Positions 8,180 to 15,758 of a DNA stretch of 64,000 nucleotides are shown here, in pieces. A model generated the notes under the pieces. It saw nothing but the letters and a program-made list of their open reading frames with translations, had not been told where the DNA came from and searched no databases. The translations under genes were made by a program, and so were the position numbers. Source of the stretch: an uncultured Prevotella sp. (GTDB taxonomy: Bacteria > Bacteroidota > Bacteroidia > Bacteroidales > Bacteroidaceae); the NCBI GenBank assembly GCA_946402275.1, contig CAMIVY010000009.1, positions 1 to 64,000 of the forward strand, given 5' to 3'. The first letter of the stretch is position 1, and the number at the start of each line of letters is the position of its first letter.

Positions 8180-8187
8180 CAAAATTA
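8180..8187 (-). promoter_or_regulatory. Promoter of the XRE gene with start-site operator
   Basis: On the minus strand the bases read TAATTTTG, the Bacteroidetes -7 element. An operator-like ATGATTTTAATA lies at 8160-8171, at or just after the expected transcription start, as expected for autorepression. Confidence 0.6.
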
Positions 8188-8273
8188 GATAAAACTTTTA
8201 ATATTATTGCATATACACATACATTATTAAAATAATTTAAGATTATCTTCATACATTTGCATCATTGTTAAGT

Positions 8274-8287
8274 ATGATTAAAATCAT
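8274..8287. promoter_or_regulatory. Operator-like palindrome ATGATT-AA-AATCAT
   Basis: A perfect 6-bp inverted repeat with a 2-base centre. It is the best copy of three such sites in the 200-base divergent region. Confidence 0.6.
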
Positions 8288-8306
8288 TCAAAAACATTGC
8301 AAATTG

Positions 8307-8338
8307 TTTGGTGGTATGATTAAAATCAACTACCTTTG
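8307..8338 (+). promoter_or_regulatory. Promoter of the nuclease/AAA+ pair with an embedded operator
   Basis: A -33 TTTG (8307-8310) and a -7 TACCTTTG (8331-8338) are 20 bases apart, the normal spacing. ATGATTAAAATCAA (8316-8329), a copy of the upstream palindrome, fills the spacer exactly, so bound regulator would block RNA polymerase. Confidence 0.75.
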
Positions 8339-8362
8339 CGGTAGTATTAAACATTTACCACA

Positions 8363-8899
8363 ATGAAGTATAGAACATTAACAACCCAAGAAATGGCGTA
8401 TGCGCATGAGCAACTATCTTCGCGTTCGAAAGAAGAGAATACTGCATACTGGTATTTCCCTGAAAAGATGAAGGCCAAGGTGAAGAGGAACTATCCCATT
8501 GCTTTTGAAGGCTATGATACGGCCTATTATCCTGATTTTGTTCTGTTAGATGAGCAAATTATTATCGAGATAGACGGTGGCTACCACAACGGGCAAAAAC
8601 AAATTGGCCGTGATGAGAGAAAAGACCAAGTGTTCGGTGATAACGATTTTGCAATTATCCGCATCAAGAATGAGGATACCAGTGTCAACGTTTCGTTTTG
8701 GGAAAGGCTCATAGAAGGCCTTTCAAAAATTGATCAGAATGGAAACAGGGCTACCATCCCCATTTACATAAAAGAACTGAAATCAATGCGTGACAGAGAA
8801 ATTCAACTTTGGACTTCATTGGATTACATTCCAGAAATGAGTCTTGTCAATACGCACCGGCATAAGAGAATCAGGAACTTATATGAATATCTATCTTAA
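8363..8899 (+). CDS. DUF559/Vsr-like PD-(D/E)xK nuclease-fold protein
   Basis: A 178-residue protein. The segment YPDFVLL (Asp58) followed by IIIEIDGGYHNG (Glu69, Asp71, His75) and R-D-E-R-K-D is the catalytic core of the DUF559/very-short-patch-repair-like branch of the restriction endonuclease fold. It probably cuts or nicks DNA, or handles damaged DNA. Its gene is followed after 12 bases by an AAA+ ATPase, and both are driven by an XRE-controlled promoter, a layout seen in toxin-like or phage-defence cassettes. Confidence 0.7.
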   Translation: MKYRTLTTQEMAYAHEQLSSRSKEENTAYWYFPEKMKAKVKRNYPIAFEGYDTAYYPDFVLLDEQIIIEIDGGYHNGQKQIGRDERKDQVFGDNDFAIIRIKNEDTSVNVSFWERLIEGLSKIDQNGNRATIPIYIKELKSMRDREIQLWTSLDYIPEMSLVNTHRHKRIRNLYEYLS

Positions 8900-8911
8900 A
8901 TTATAGTGAAT

Positions 8912-10114
8912 ATGGAAGAAAGAGTATTTCATTTTAATGATGCAGGACTAAGGTTCTATCAGGTAAAGAATATGGGACACTACCAGATTCTTGTTCAAGA
9001 CAATACAGACAAGGATGCAAGCCCTTCAGTTCCGCAAAGGATTACAGCTGAGAATTTCAATGCGTTAACACCCGTTTGCAAAGGACATTCATGGTGTCTT
9101 GACAGATGTGTGGGGGTTATTAACATCGATAATCAAGAGAATATCCTTATTGATGACGAAAGGGACTACATTGAAGTCAGACCGCATTTCGAAAAGCTTA
9201 CACCTGTTGAGGAAGGTTATCCTGACGGACGCATGTGCGCTGGTAAGAGGAAAATCATTGTCGATGTCCTTGTGCCGCCGTCTCACCCCTTTGTAAAGTT
9301 AAACAACATGGTTGGCTGTGAAGATATTAAGCATCGGTTGGAAGAGTTCAAAAGTCTTGCTGAGTATAATAAGGCTTGTCTTCGTCAATCGAGGGAGTAT
9401 CCTGTCATGCAGATTTTCCTCCATTCTGTCTTCTATGGAAACCCAGGTACGGGTAAGACCACAATATGCCGCCTATATGGTGCTCTCTTGAAGGAAGCGG
9501 GACTGCTGAGCAAAGGCCATGTGGTGGTTGCAGACAGGAATATATTCTGTGGCGATTGTTTCGGCGACACAGAGGCAATGATTCCGGAACTCATTGAAAT
9601 GAGCAAAGGTGGCATCTTAATGTTTGATGAAGCATACCTGTTGGAGGGAGTACATAGTGAAGACCCTAACAAGATGGTGTTGCCACTTCTGTTATCTGCA
9701 CTTGCTGATGAAAAGAACAAGGACTTCGCCGTTGTCCTTTGCGGCTATAAAGACAAACTCGATAAGATGATAGAACAGAATCCCGGCCTTTACTCCAGAT
9801 TTGTGAATCGCTTCGAGTTCAAAGATTACACTCTCGATGAGCTTACCGAGATAGGAATCCGTTACCTAAAGTCCTTTGGGCACACCTTTTCTTTAGACGG
9901 TTTGGCAGCTTTCCGCGATGAACTATCCAAAGCGATGTCGGCCAGTACCAAGACGTGGGCAAACGCTCGATCTGTAAAGAGCATGATTGAACATATTTAT
10001 ATCAAAAGAGCTATGCGGTACAGTAAAGGAGGTAAATTAGATCGAGAAATTACAACAGAAGACATATGTACCATCCCTTACGAGCGTCGCAATAAAATCG
10101 GATTTAACCTGTGA
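8912..10114 (+). CDS. CbbX/SpoVK-type AAA+ ATPase
   Basis: A 400-residue protein with an unrecognised N-terminal domain (1-130) and an AAA+ module of the CbbX/SpoVK clade: VGCEDIKHRLEE entry, Walker A GNPGTGKTT (about 177-185), Walker B ILMFDEAYLL (about 235-244), a sensor-1 segment VVLCGYKDK and Arg residues in NPGLYSRFVNRF. Such ATPases form hexamers that remodel other proteins. It ends RRNKIGFNL, the same tail seen in the other AAA+ proteins of this window. ATG 8912 is chosen over the GTG two codons earlier. Probable client or partner: the nuclease encoded just upstream. Confidence 0.85.
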   Translation: MEERVFHFNDAGLRFYQVKNMGHYQILVQDNTDKDASPSVPQRITAENFNALTPVCKGHSWCLDRCVGVINIDNQENILIDDERDYIEVRPHFEKLTPVEEGYPDGRMCAGKRKIIVDVLVPPSHPFVKLNNMVGCEDIKHRLEEFKSLAEYNKACLRQSREYPVMQIFLHSVFYGNPGTGKTTICRLYGALLKEAGLLSKGHVVVADRNIFCGDCFGDTEAMIPELIEMSKGGILMFDEAYLLEGVHSEDPNKMVLPLLLSALADEKNKDFAVVLCGYKDKLDKMIEQNPGLYSRFVNRFEFKDYTLDELTEIGIRYLKSFGHTFSLDGLAAFRDELSKAMSASTKTWANARSVKSMIEHIYIKRAMRYSKGGKLDREITTEDICTIPYERRNKIGFNL

Positions 10115-10134
10115 TACTAATAAGTCGATTATAG

Positions 10135-10156
10135 TGTGCCTACAATGTGCCTACAA
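10135..10156. repeat. Two direct copies of TGTGCCTACAA
   Basis: Two adjacent 11-base copies (10135-10145, 10146-10156), 60 bases from the tRNA-His fragment. Short direct repeats beside a tRNA attachment site are typical binding sites of tyrosine recombinases; no recombinase gene is in the window. Confidence 0.45.
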
Positions 10157-10175
10157 CTTTGAAATATTTAGGAAA

Positions 10176-10206
10176 CAAAAATCCCGTAAGTAATTAACTT
10201 ACAGGA
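10176..10206 (-). terminator. Terminator after the tRNA-His fragment
   Basis: Read on the minus strand, TCC-TGTAAGT and ACTTACGGGA form a stem followed by TTTTTG. It sits where a tRNA terminator would be and was probably that of the original tRNA-His gene. Confidence 0.6.
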
Positions 10207-10218
10207 CTTTAACTTTCG

Positions 10219-10260
10219 GGTGCCCGGACGGACTCGAACCGTCGACATTCAGAACCACAA
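10219..10260 (-). tRNA. 3' half of tRNA-His (GTG), attachment-site remnant
   Basis: On the minus strand this is exactly the second half of a tRNA: anticodon loop TTGTGGT (10260-10254, anticodon GTG), 5-base stem strand TCTGA, 5-base variable region ATGTC, T arm GACGG-TTCGAGT-CCGTC, 7-base acceptor strand CGGGCAC and discriminator C. A C at position 73 is the special mark of tRNA-His. The 5' half is absent: the sequence beyond 10260 cannot form the D arm or acceptor strand. Such 3' halves are left where an element integrates into a tRNA gene. Confidence 0.85.
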
Positions 10261-10451
10261 GCAAGTTGTCGAATCTCTTGGAACCCCTGTATTTATCGGC
10301 ATTTCAGCGTTTCCGCATTTTGCTTTTGCGCCAATTTTGCGACGAATTTTCGCAGAGTTGTAATTTACATAATTTCAAATTTAGAAACATCCTCTTCGCT
10401 TGAGAATGCCTATTCCCTCCATTTTAAAGGAACGATTTTCTAATCTGATTG

Positions 10452-10459
10452 CAAAGATA
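10452..10459 (-). promoter_or_regulatory. Minus-strand -7 box TATCTTTG
   Basis: Matches TAnnTTTG and points toward the tRNA-His half. It may be the original promoter of a lost integrase or element gene. Confidence 0.45.
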
Positions 10460-10577
10460 CGAATAAGTGAGCAAAAATCAAAATGTTTTTTGGTTTTTCG
10501 AACGAAAGTATTTTCGAGACAAAGTCTCAAAGATAAAAAATAATTTTTAAATCCGTATAACTTTCCAAAACTATTTG

Positions 10578-10585
10578 TATCTTTG
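10578..10585 (+). promoter_or_regulatory. -7 box TATCTTTG before the small gene at 10613
   Basis: Good match to TAnnTTTG, 28 bases before the ATG; no clear -33 TTTG. Confidence 0.55.
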
Positions 10586-10612
10586 CAGCCGAGAACGTCA
10601 ATTAAATGGATT

Positions 10613-10741
10613 ATGGAGCAGAACAAATTCAAACGCTACGACAGCCCTGAGCAGTATGCTGAAGCTTTCCAGCAGATAATAGATGCTCGTGAAAAATGGC
10701 GCGAACAAGTACGTGAACAGGAGGCGCAGATTGCACAATGA
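10613..10741 (+). CDS. Small 42-residue protein, hypothetical
   Basis: An ORF of 42 codons beginning MEQNKFKRYDSPEQYAEAF, rich in Glu, Gln and Arg and predicted to be mostly helical (DAREKWREQVREQEAQIAQ). It has its own promoter box and overlaps the start of the next frame by ATGA (10738-10741), a translational-coupling arrangement. Together the pair looks like a small two-gene module such as a toxin-antitoxin pair, but the second gene is broken. Family not recognised. Confidence 0.5.
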   Translation: MEQNKFKRYDSPEQYAEAFQQIIDAREKWREQVREQEAQIAQ

Positions 10742-11037
10742 CACTTTCTGCAGACATACTAAACCAGCGCTCACCCTACAAGTTAAGTCAGTTGGGTGAG
10801 TTTACTTTTCGTTTTGTTACCGATCAAAAGATTCATTATTCAGTAGGCTTTTATAAAGACACTATTTTCATAGATGTGCATATAATACTCTTCCATCGAA
10901 ACCGACGACGTTCCGTGGAAAGATGTACCCGCGACTCTACGACTTCAAAATGCCATTCCCCCTACGCAAGAACCACACTCATAGCACTATGCAGCACCTT
11001 CAGAAGTTCGTCTCAGCGCGACAATAGCACGAAGTAA
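10738..11037 (+). pseudogene. Frameshifted small gene (DUF6169-like start)
   Basis: The first 48 or so codons read as a plausible globular start (SPYKLSQLGEFTFRFVTDQK, then VGFYKDTIFID), which reminds me of small Bacteroidetes proteins of the DUF6169 type. After about 10885 this frame turns into Arg/Ser-rich low-quality sequence, while the neighbouring frame reads SSIETDDVPWKDVPATLRLQ, which looks like real coding. A frameshift near 10880-10890 is the simplest explanation. Family assignment is from memory and weak. Confidence 0.45.
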
Positions 11038-11076
11038 AGTATGAAAAAAGAATTTTGCAAATTATTCTGTAATAAT

Positions 11077-11109
11077 TGACGTTATCTTTATAGAAAATAT
11101 GTATCTTTG
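11077..11109 (+). promoter_or_regulatory. Promoter for the 11360 gene, long leader
   Basis: -33 TTGACG (11077-11082) and -7 TATCTTTG (11102-11109) are 19 bases apart. The leader of about 245 bases holds a perfect hairpin, TATCTTTAC-GTA-GTAAAGATA (11136-11156), and the 11-bp tandem repeats. Confidence 0.65.
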
Positions 11110-11190
11110 CAAAGAAAAGTGTGTCTTGCAAAAACTATCTTTACGTAGTAAAGATACTATAGAGAAGAGAAAAACGAAACTTGTCTGATT

Positions 11191-11245
11191 CAAGTCTATA
11201 GCATGTCTATAGCAACTCTATACCAAGTCTATACCAACTCTATGG
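11191..11245. repeat. Five tandem 11-bp repeats, consensus CAASTCTATAS
   Basis: Units: CAAGTCTATAG, CATGTCTATAG, CAACTCTATAC, CAAGTCTATAC, CAACTCTATGG, joined without spacers. The 11-base period is close to one DNA turn, so identical faces are presented on one side of the helix. It lies in the leader of the DUF6266-like gene; role unknown. Confidence 0.8.
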
Positions 11246-11359
11246 ATGAAAGAAGGATCCAAGGGGGATGGTAGGGGGCAAAAAGGGTGGTGAGAGTCTG
11301 AAGGTGGCCCCAAGGAAGCAGATGGGTAGTATAATGATTCGAGAAACGAAACGAGATAT

Positions 11360-11962
11360 ATGGCAACGGAAAGAAGAAAGAAGAGCAGTAAGTTGGGCAA
11401 GATGATCAAGAGTTCGTGGCTTGGACGTGAGTATGAGCGACGAATGCCAGAGACGGTGGCTAACCCTAGGACGGAGGCGCAGCAGGCACATCGCACAGCG
11501 TTTGGTGAGGTGTCGAAGTTATCGGCGGCCATGAGGGAGGCTCATGAAGTGGGCCTGCATTGGAAGGCGATACGGGAAAGGTTGAACACGCCCAGCGTTT
11601 TCAAGAAGTTGAACAAGGACTGCTATGGGCCTGACGGTATCATCTATTCGCGTGTACGGATGAGCTATGGTACTGTGAGTGAGGTGAAGATTACAGCTGT
11701 AGAGGTCGATGAGCAGGGTAATGTGCATGTGGAGTTTCACGACCATTATGTTACGGATAAGAACAAGAAAGACACGTTCTGGTTGTTTGTGTTCTGCCCG
11801 GATTTGCGTGAGGGGCATTTCGCACGGCCAGTAGAACGGACAGTTGGTGTGATTAATGCCAAGATACCTGATGAATGGCAGGGGCATGAATTGCACCTCT
11901 ATGCGTTTATGAAGAATGTGAAGGGGCAGACTTCAGACACGATGTATTTGGGACGGTTTTGA
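11360..11962 (+). CDS. DUF6266-like protein of unknown function
   Basis: A 200-residue basic protein. Its start (RRKKSSKLGKMIKSSW, then NPRTEAQQAHR) followed by a C-terminal all-beta region (about 100-200; repeated strands such as VSEVKITAVEVDEQGNVHVEF) resembles DUF6266 proteins, which are common and often multicopy in Bacteroidales and Prevotella. No catalytic motif is visible. It stands alone behind an unusual leader with tandem repeats and is convergent with the patatin gene, only 6 bases away. Confidence 0.55.
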   Translation: MATERRKKSSKLGKMIKSSWLGREYERRMPETVANPRTEAQQAHRTAFGEVSKLSAAMREAHEVGLHWKAIRERLNTPSVFKKLNKDCYGPDGIIYSRVRMSYGTVSEVKITAVEVDEQGNVHVEFHDHYVTDKNKKDTFWLFVFCPDLREGHFARPVERTVGVINAKIPDEWQGHELHLYAFMKNVKGQTSDTMYLGRF

Positions 11963-11968
11963 CTGACG

Positions 11969-12838
11969 TCAGGTGAGTTTGTCGATTGCTTGGGATGTCT
12001 TTTGTCTGCCAATAGCAATGAGTTTTTCTGATTTGTCGAAGTCGAATGTGCCATAGCGATTCATCTGTATATCTATTAGGATGTCGGGCTTCATCAGTTG
12101 AACCATCAGGATGGAATTCTGACGAATCATCAGGGAACTGGCACGGGAAAGGACGGTGTAGTAGTTGAATTCTATGTTGTCTGGTATCAGCATGTCGAGG
12201 ATCTTCGTCTTCAGCGATGTGTCACTTTTCTGCATGGCGGTCAGTCTGTGCATTTCATCCCATTGTGCCTTGTAGTCATGGCCGCTTACGTCAACACCAA
12301 CAAGAATATCTCCAGGCTGTCGCTTAACGCGATTCAACGGGAGCGGATTGATGATACCGCCGTCAATCAATATCATATCATCACGCTGTACAGGCTCATA
12401 GAATGACGGCAAGGAGATGCTGGCACGAATGGCATGGAACAGACTTCCTTTTCTGAACATCACCTCACGGCCTGCTTTCAAGTCTGTTGCAACAGCACAA
12501 TATGGGATTGGTAAATCCTCAATGTTCACGTCTGGCACGAACTCCATGATAGCCTCGATGATACGAGCTCCTTTGACGATATGGTTGAGCGATAGCGAGA
12601 AATCAATGAGTCCCAGCATTTTCTTCCTGTCGATGGTTTTCATCCATTCACGGAACTCGTTCAGTTTGCCTGCCGCATAGACTCCACCGATAAGTGCTCC
12701 CATTGAACAACCGGCAATGGAGCTGATATGGTAGCCCTGTGCTTCGAGTTCTTCTATGGCACCAATATGTGCCAGTCCTCTTGCACCACCACTTGACAGT
12801 GCCAATGCCACATTTTTTTTCTTAACCTGTTCTGCCAT
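11969..12838 (-). CDS. Patatin-like phospholipase
   Basis: A 289-residue patatin-fold acyl hydrolase. The oxyanion loop SGGARGLAHIG (about 16-26), the nucleophile elbow GCSMG (Ser near 45) and the Asp of DGG (about 158) make the full Ser-Asp dyad. The short RssA/YlbK-like architecture has no signal peptide, so it should be cytoplasmic. Housekeeping members exist, but patatins are also effectors in several anti-phage systems; position next to the large signalling island allows either reading. It has its own minus-strand promoter. Confidence 0.85.
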   Translation of the reverse strand: MAEQVKKKNVALALSSGGARGLAHIGAIEELEAQGYHISSIAGCSMGALIGGVYAAGKLNEFREWMKTIDRKKMLGLIDFSLSLNHIVKGARIIEAIMEFVPDVNIEDLPIPYCAVATDLKAGREVMFRKGSLFHAIRASISLPSFYEPVQRDDMILIDGGIINPLPLNRVKRQPGDILVGVDVSGHDYKAQWDEMHRLTAMQKSDTSLKTKILDMLIPDNIEFNYYTVLSRASSLMIRQNSILMVQLMKPDILIDIQMNRYGTFDFDKSEKLIAIGRQKTSQAIDKLT

Positions 12839-12862
12839 CGCCTAAAAACGTTTAATCATTTG

Positions 12863-12870
12863 CAAATATA
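12863..12870 (-). promoter_or_regulatory. -7 box TATATTTG of the patatin gene
   Basis: Matches TAnnTTTG on the minus strand, 25 bases before the ATG. No convincing -33 box. Confidence 0.55.
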
Positions 12871-12949
12871 GTGATAATTGCTGAATTAGAGTTATTATTG
12901 TCTCCAAATTTACATTACTTTAATGGAAAAAAGAAGAAATGACTGCATT

Positions 12950-13606
12950 CTACAGCCACTCCTTCTTAAAAGTGAGCCACGAGAAATCCTCTATATGAGG
13001 GCCATCGTGCCAATAGTCGAAAAAGTCTTGTGAGCATGGCGGGAGGTTGTCGCCTTGGGCATCACGAAATATCTGTTCAGTTTCCTGTTCAGCCTTGAAC
13101 TCCATCATTTTCTCCTCCCATTCACCAATCAACTCATCGTAGTAGCCATCAAACTTATCTGCATACAAATAATAGTAACATGTGCCAAAATAACGACTTT
13201 TTAGATACTCAATCCGCTCGTCCCACCAATCATATTCTGGAAATCCCAGTGCTCTCCAAAGTTGACTACAGCGACGTTCGAGTTGTTCACACTCTGTTTC
13301 TGAAATCACATCTCGGAGACTTACCCGTTTGTTGTCAAACCAGACGTATCGCCAATCGTCATAGTCTTTGCTCTCAATTAGACCCGCAGTGAACAACCAG
13401 ACCTTCCTCGCCCACCAAAAGTGGCCAGTCTCTGCGCAGAGGTCGCCGATGCGCATACCTTTCATGAACTTCTGCTTGCAACTTGCTGCACATCGGATGG
13501 GATGAATCTCACGATTTACCAAGTCTTTGAGCAGTCGGGCTTCAAGATGAGTCACAACACCATTGGGTAAGCATCTGCATACCCGATAAGGAATTTTTCT
13601 TCTCAT
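12950..13606 (-). CDS. Hypothetical protein following an AAA+ ATPase
   Basis: A 218-residue soluble protein rich in Trp and Tyr, with six Cys in the N-terminal half (for example C-R-C, A-A-S-C, D-L-C) that could bind a metal, and an acidic C-terminal half. I do not recognise the family. It begins 12 bases after the stop of the AAA+ gene on the same strand, so it is probably co-expressed and may be an adaptor or client of that ATPase. Confidence 0.55.
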   Translation of the reverse strand: MRRKIPYRVCRCLPNGVVTHLEARLLKDLVNREIHPIRCAASCKQKFMKGMRIGDLCAETGHFWWARKVWLFTAGLIESKDYDDWRYVWFDNKRVSLRDVISETECEQLERRCSQLWRALGFPEYDWWDERIEYLKSRYFGTCYYYLYADKFDGYYDELIGEWEEKMMEFKAEQETEQIFRDAQGDNLPPCSQDFFDYWHDGPHIEDFSWLTFKKEWL

Positions 13607-13618
13607 TATAATTAGTTA

Positions 13619-15289
13619 TTAAAACCCTATTTTCGTTCTCTGACGGGGAACCTCAATTGGTGAGATGTCTTCAGGAGTAAGTATCAACAGATCCTTTTTG
13701 TCCTTAGGCTGCTGATTGATACATCGTGTTGCGTGCTGGATATAGATACGCTCCAGTTGGTTGGCAACGAAGCGGGTGTTTCCCCATGTCTCTGAATTAC
13801 GTACCTTGTAAGCTTGTGTCAACATGTCACTATACTTTTCCCATGCCGTAGCAGTGAATTGATAGCCGTAGTCATGGATGCGACGTTGAGTGATGTCCAA
13901 TAGTTCGTCAACGGTAAAGTCTGCGAACTCAAACTTGTTGGGAAAACGCGACAGCAATCCGGGATTGGAGTCTAAGAGTTTCATCATCGGCTCTTTGTAA
14001 CCACAAAGCACTACGGCAATGTCGCGTTGTGTCTCGTCGGCAAGGATATTCATCAGCAGTTGGATGACCAGTTTGCCGGGGTCGTTGTCGTTTTTGCCGT
14101 TCAGAAGGTAGGCTTCGTCAATCATGAGGACACCGCCTTTTGCCATCTTCACAACTTGTCGGACGGAACGCTCCTCGTCACCCCAAAGGGTTCCGATAAA
14201 GGTTCCTCGGTCGCATATCACGACGTGACCTTTTGACAGTGCACCTGCCTGATGCAGCAGCGAACCGAAAATTTTACAGACAGTAGTCTTTCCGGTACCA
14301 GGGTGACCGAGGAAGACACTATGCAAGGATACCTCGTGCTGCTTACTGTTGGGAAACAACTCATGCATCATCTTGTTATAGTGGGTCAAAGCTACCAGCT
14401 CATCCATGCGTCGCTTGATGTCGGAACACCCTACCAGCTTGTCTAACAACTCACTCGGATTGTCGGTAGGGCGCAGTATTTTTACTTTTACGCTCAGTGT
14501 CTGGTTTTGCTCTATCTCCTCGTCGTGAAACAGATTGTTGTTCGTAGCCTCGTCATTGGCGGAAACAGACGCGTCATTCTCTTCCTCCTCATTACTGGCA
14601 TCCTCGTTGCCGGGGAGGTTGTCATCTTCGGCGGGTAGCAATTCCATGTCCCCGTTAATGAACTCGTCCAGTAGTCGGTCTATCTCGTTCTCCTCTTCCA
14701 GAAAGTACTTCCGTTCTACTGGCTTGCCGTCCATGTCTATTTTGTCATCCAGCGTACTATCAAGAGCAACGCGACAAATAGTACAGCCATCGAGTCTGAT
14801 GTCTGAATTGACTGAGGCCCTTCGGTGTTTCAGGTCTTTAAAGCCGTCGAACACCTTGATATGGTTCTTTTCCCACATCTCTTCCAAGTCCTCTGCATTC
14901 GTGATGGTAGCTTCTGTCAGTAGCACGCCATAGACATGGAGGTCATATCGGCACTGGTTCAGTCTTTTTTCCATGATCTTCATCGTTTCATTCAGTTTCC
15001 ACACCATACTATCGCGTGGGTCGCAGCCACTACAGAACACGATAGGTTCCATACCTTCCGACTCCGCGTATGTCGGCTGCTCATGGCGCTTGTAGCTGTC
15101 CAGACACACTACAACCACATTCTCATTGTTGGCATAGACGTAAACGTCCTTTCCCGTGAGGTACGGCTCTACTCCAATCTTTGATTCTGAGTAAACGGCA
15201 TAGTTTACAGCCATCGCCTCCATATGTTTCCAAATGGAAAACCTGTCTTGTCTCCTAAAATCCTTAATCAGTCTATTTGATTTCAACAT
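13619..15289 (-). CDS. CbbX-type AAA+ ATPase with shared N-terminal domain
   Basis: A 556-residue protein: an N-terminal domain (about 15-170) shared with the genes at 15759 and 27788, an acidic linker (about 195-260), then a CbbX/SpoVK-type AAA+ module with VGCSDIKRRMDE, Walker A GHPGTGKTT (about 328-336), Walker B VLMIDEAYLL (about 387-396), sensor VVLCGYKEP and Arg residues in LLSRFPNKF. It ends RTKIGF. It is a close paralogue of the gene at 27788 over most of its length. It is divergent from the stand-alone N-domain gene at 15759. I infer a hexameric remodelling ATPase whose N domain selects a target. Confidence 0.85.
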   Translation of the reverse strand: MLKSNRLIKDFRRQDRFSIWKHMEAMAVNYAVYSESKIGVEPYLTGKDVYVYANNENVVVVCLDSYKRHEQPTYAESEGMEPIVFCSGCDPRDSMVWKLNETMKIMEKRLNQCRYDLHVYGVLLTEATITNAEDLEEMWEKNHIKVFDGFKDLKHRRASVNSDIRLDGCTICRVALDSTLDDKIDMDGKPVERKYFLEEENEIDRLLDEFINGDMELLPAEDDNLPGNEDASNEEEENDASVSANDEATNNNLFHDEEIEQNQTLSVKVKILRPTDNPSELLDKLVGCSDIKRRMDELVALTHYNKMMHELFPNSKQHEVSLHSVFLGHPGTGKTTVCKIFGSLLHQAGALSKGHVVICDRGTFIGTLWGDEERSVRQVVKMAKGGVLMIDEAYLLNGKNDNDPGKLVIQLLMNILADETQRDIAVVLCGYKEPMMKLLDSNPGLLSRFPNKFEFADFTVDELLDITQRRIHDYGYQFTATAWEKYSDMLTQAYKVRNSETWGNTRFVANQLERIYIQHATRCINQQPKDKKDLLILTPEDISPIEVPRQRTKIGF

Positions 15290-15696
15290 AATTCTTCACA
15301 AATAATGATAAACGTAATAATACAATATTGTAAAACATTCCCCCTTCAGAGGGGGTACAAGAATAAAACAGACATAGTGCCAAAGCACCTGCCTGTGGTA
15401 TCTATAGAGTCGTCTTTATAGAAGACACTCTATCACAACTTCTGGCAAATTGTAGCAATATGTCAAAGAACTCTTGCAAACGACAAGATACAATCTTCCC
15501 GTCGATTCACGGACATGGTATCAACTTTGTCACTGAACCGCTCGACATCGGACTGCTTTCTTTGTCATTTCGTTCATTCTTCTTGCTACAATTTGTTTAT
15601 TTTGTGATAGAATTATGATTATCGGCTGCAAAATTAAACGATTCTTTCGATTCCGCCAAACGTTTTTGCCTATTTTTCAGAAATATTTTTTGTGGT
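15290..15696. other. Divergent control region with hairpins
   Basis: About 400 bases without a gene. A minus-strand -7 box TAATTTTG lies at 15629-15636, giving the AAA+ gene a leader of over 300 bases. In that leader are a hairpin CCCCC-TTCAGA-GGGGG (15340-15355), the palindrome TACAATATTGTA (15321-15332) and a hairpin TAGAGT-GTCTT with AAGAC-ACTCTA (15405-15432). These could attenuate or otherwise control expression. Confidence 0.5.
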
Positions 15697-15725
15697 GATA
15701 GAAACCGGACACATTAAGGCTCTTT
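15697..15725 (+). promoter_or_regulatory. Candidate ECF-sigma promoter, GATAGAAA-N16-TCTTT (site 1)
   Basis: GATAGAAA at 15697-15704 and TCTTT at 15721-15725, then ATTATTATT. The same two boxes with the same spacing occur at 27734-27762 and, on the minus strand, at 47107-47079, each 24-33 bases before an ATG. No TAnnTTTG box is found here. I propose it as a promoter of the sigma factor at 48930. Confidence 0.65.
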
Positions 15726-15758
15726 ATTATTATTCATTATCCTTTAAATTTCATAGAC

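Larger units (their letters stand above)
10261..10612. other. Mobile-element end without an intact gene
   Basis: This 350-base stretch beside the tRNA half has motifs common at Bacteroidetes element ends, such as AATTTTGCGACGAATTTTCGC (near 10335-10355), and a minus-strand -7 box. Reading away from the -7 box toward the tRNA half I see only a 13-codon frame. No integrase is present. Confidence 0.45.

Noticed and set aside
10219..10300. Complete tRNA-His gene
   Set aside because: No D arm, 5' acceptor strand or 5' anticodon stem can be formed beyond 10260.
10381..10632. Minus-strand 83-codon open frame as a gene
   Set aside because: It runs across a promoter box and has no protein-like composition except a short end; more likely chance.
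11191..11245. Tandem repeats as a CRISPR array
   Set aside because: Units are 11 bases long with no spacers and there are no cas genes.
12098..12680. Open frames antisense to the patatin gene
   Set aside because: They are mirror frames of a well-supported coding gene and show no family features.
15405..15433. Minus-strand GATAGAGT...CTCTATAG as an ECF promoter for the AAA+ gene at 15289
   Set aside because: The second box is two bases out of register, the first box differs, and the segment is better explained as a hairpin; it is also over 100 bases from the start codon.
15604..15640. GTGATAGAAT as another copy of the ECF-type promoter
   Set aside because: Sixteen bases later the sequence is AAAAT, so the second box is missing.
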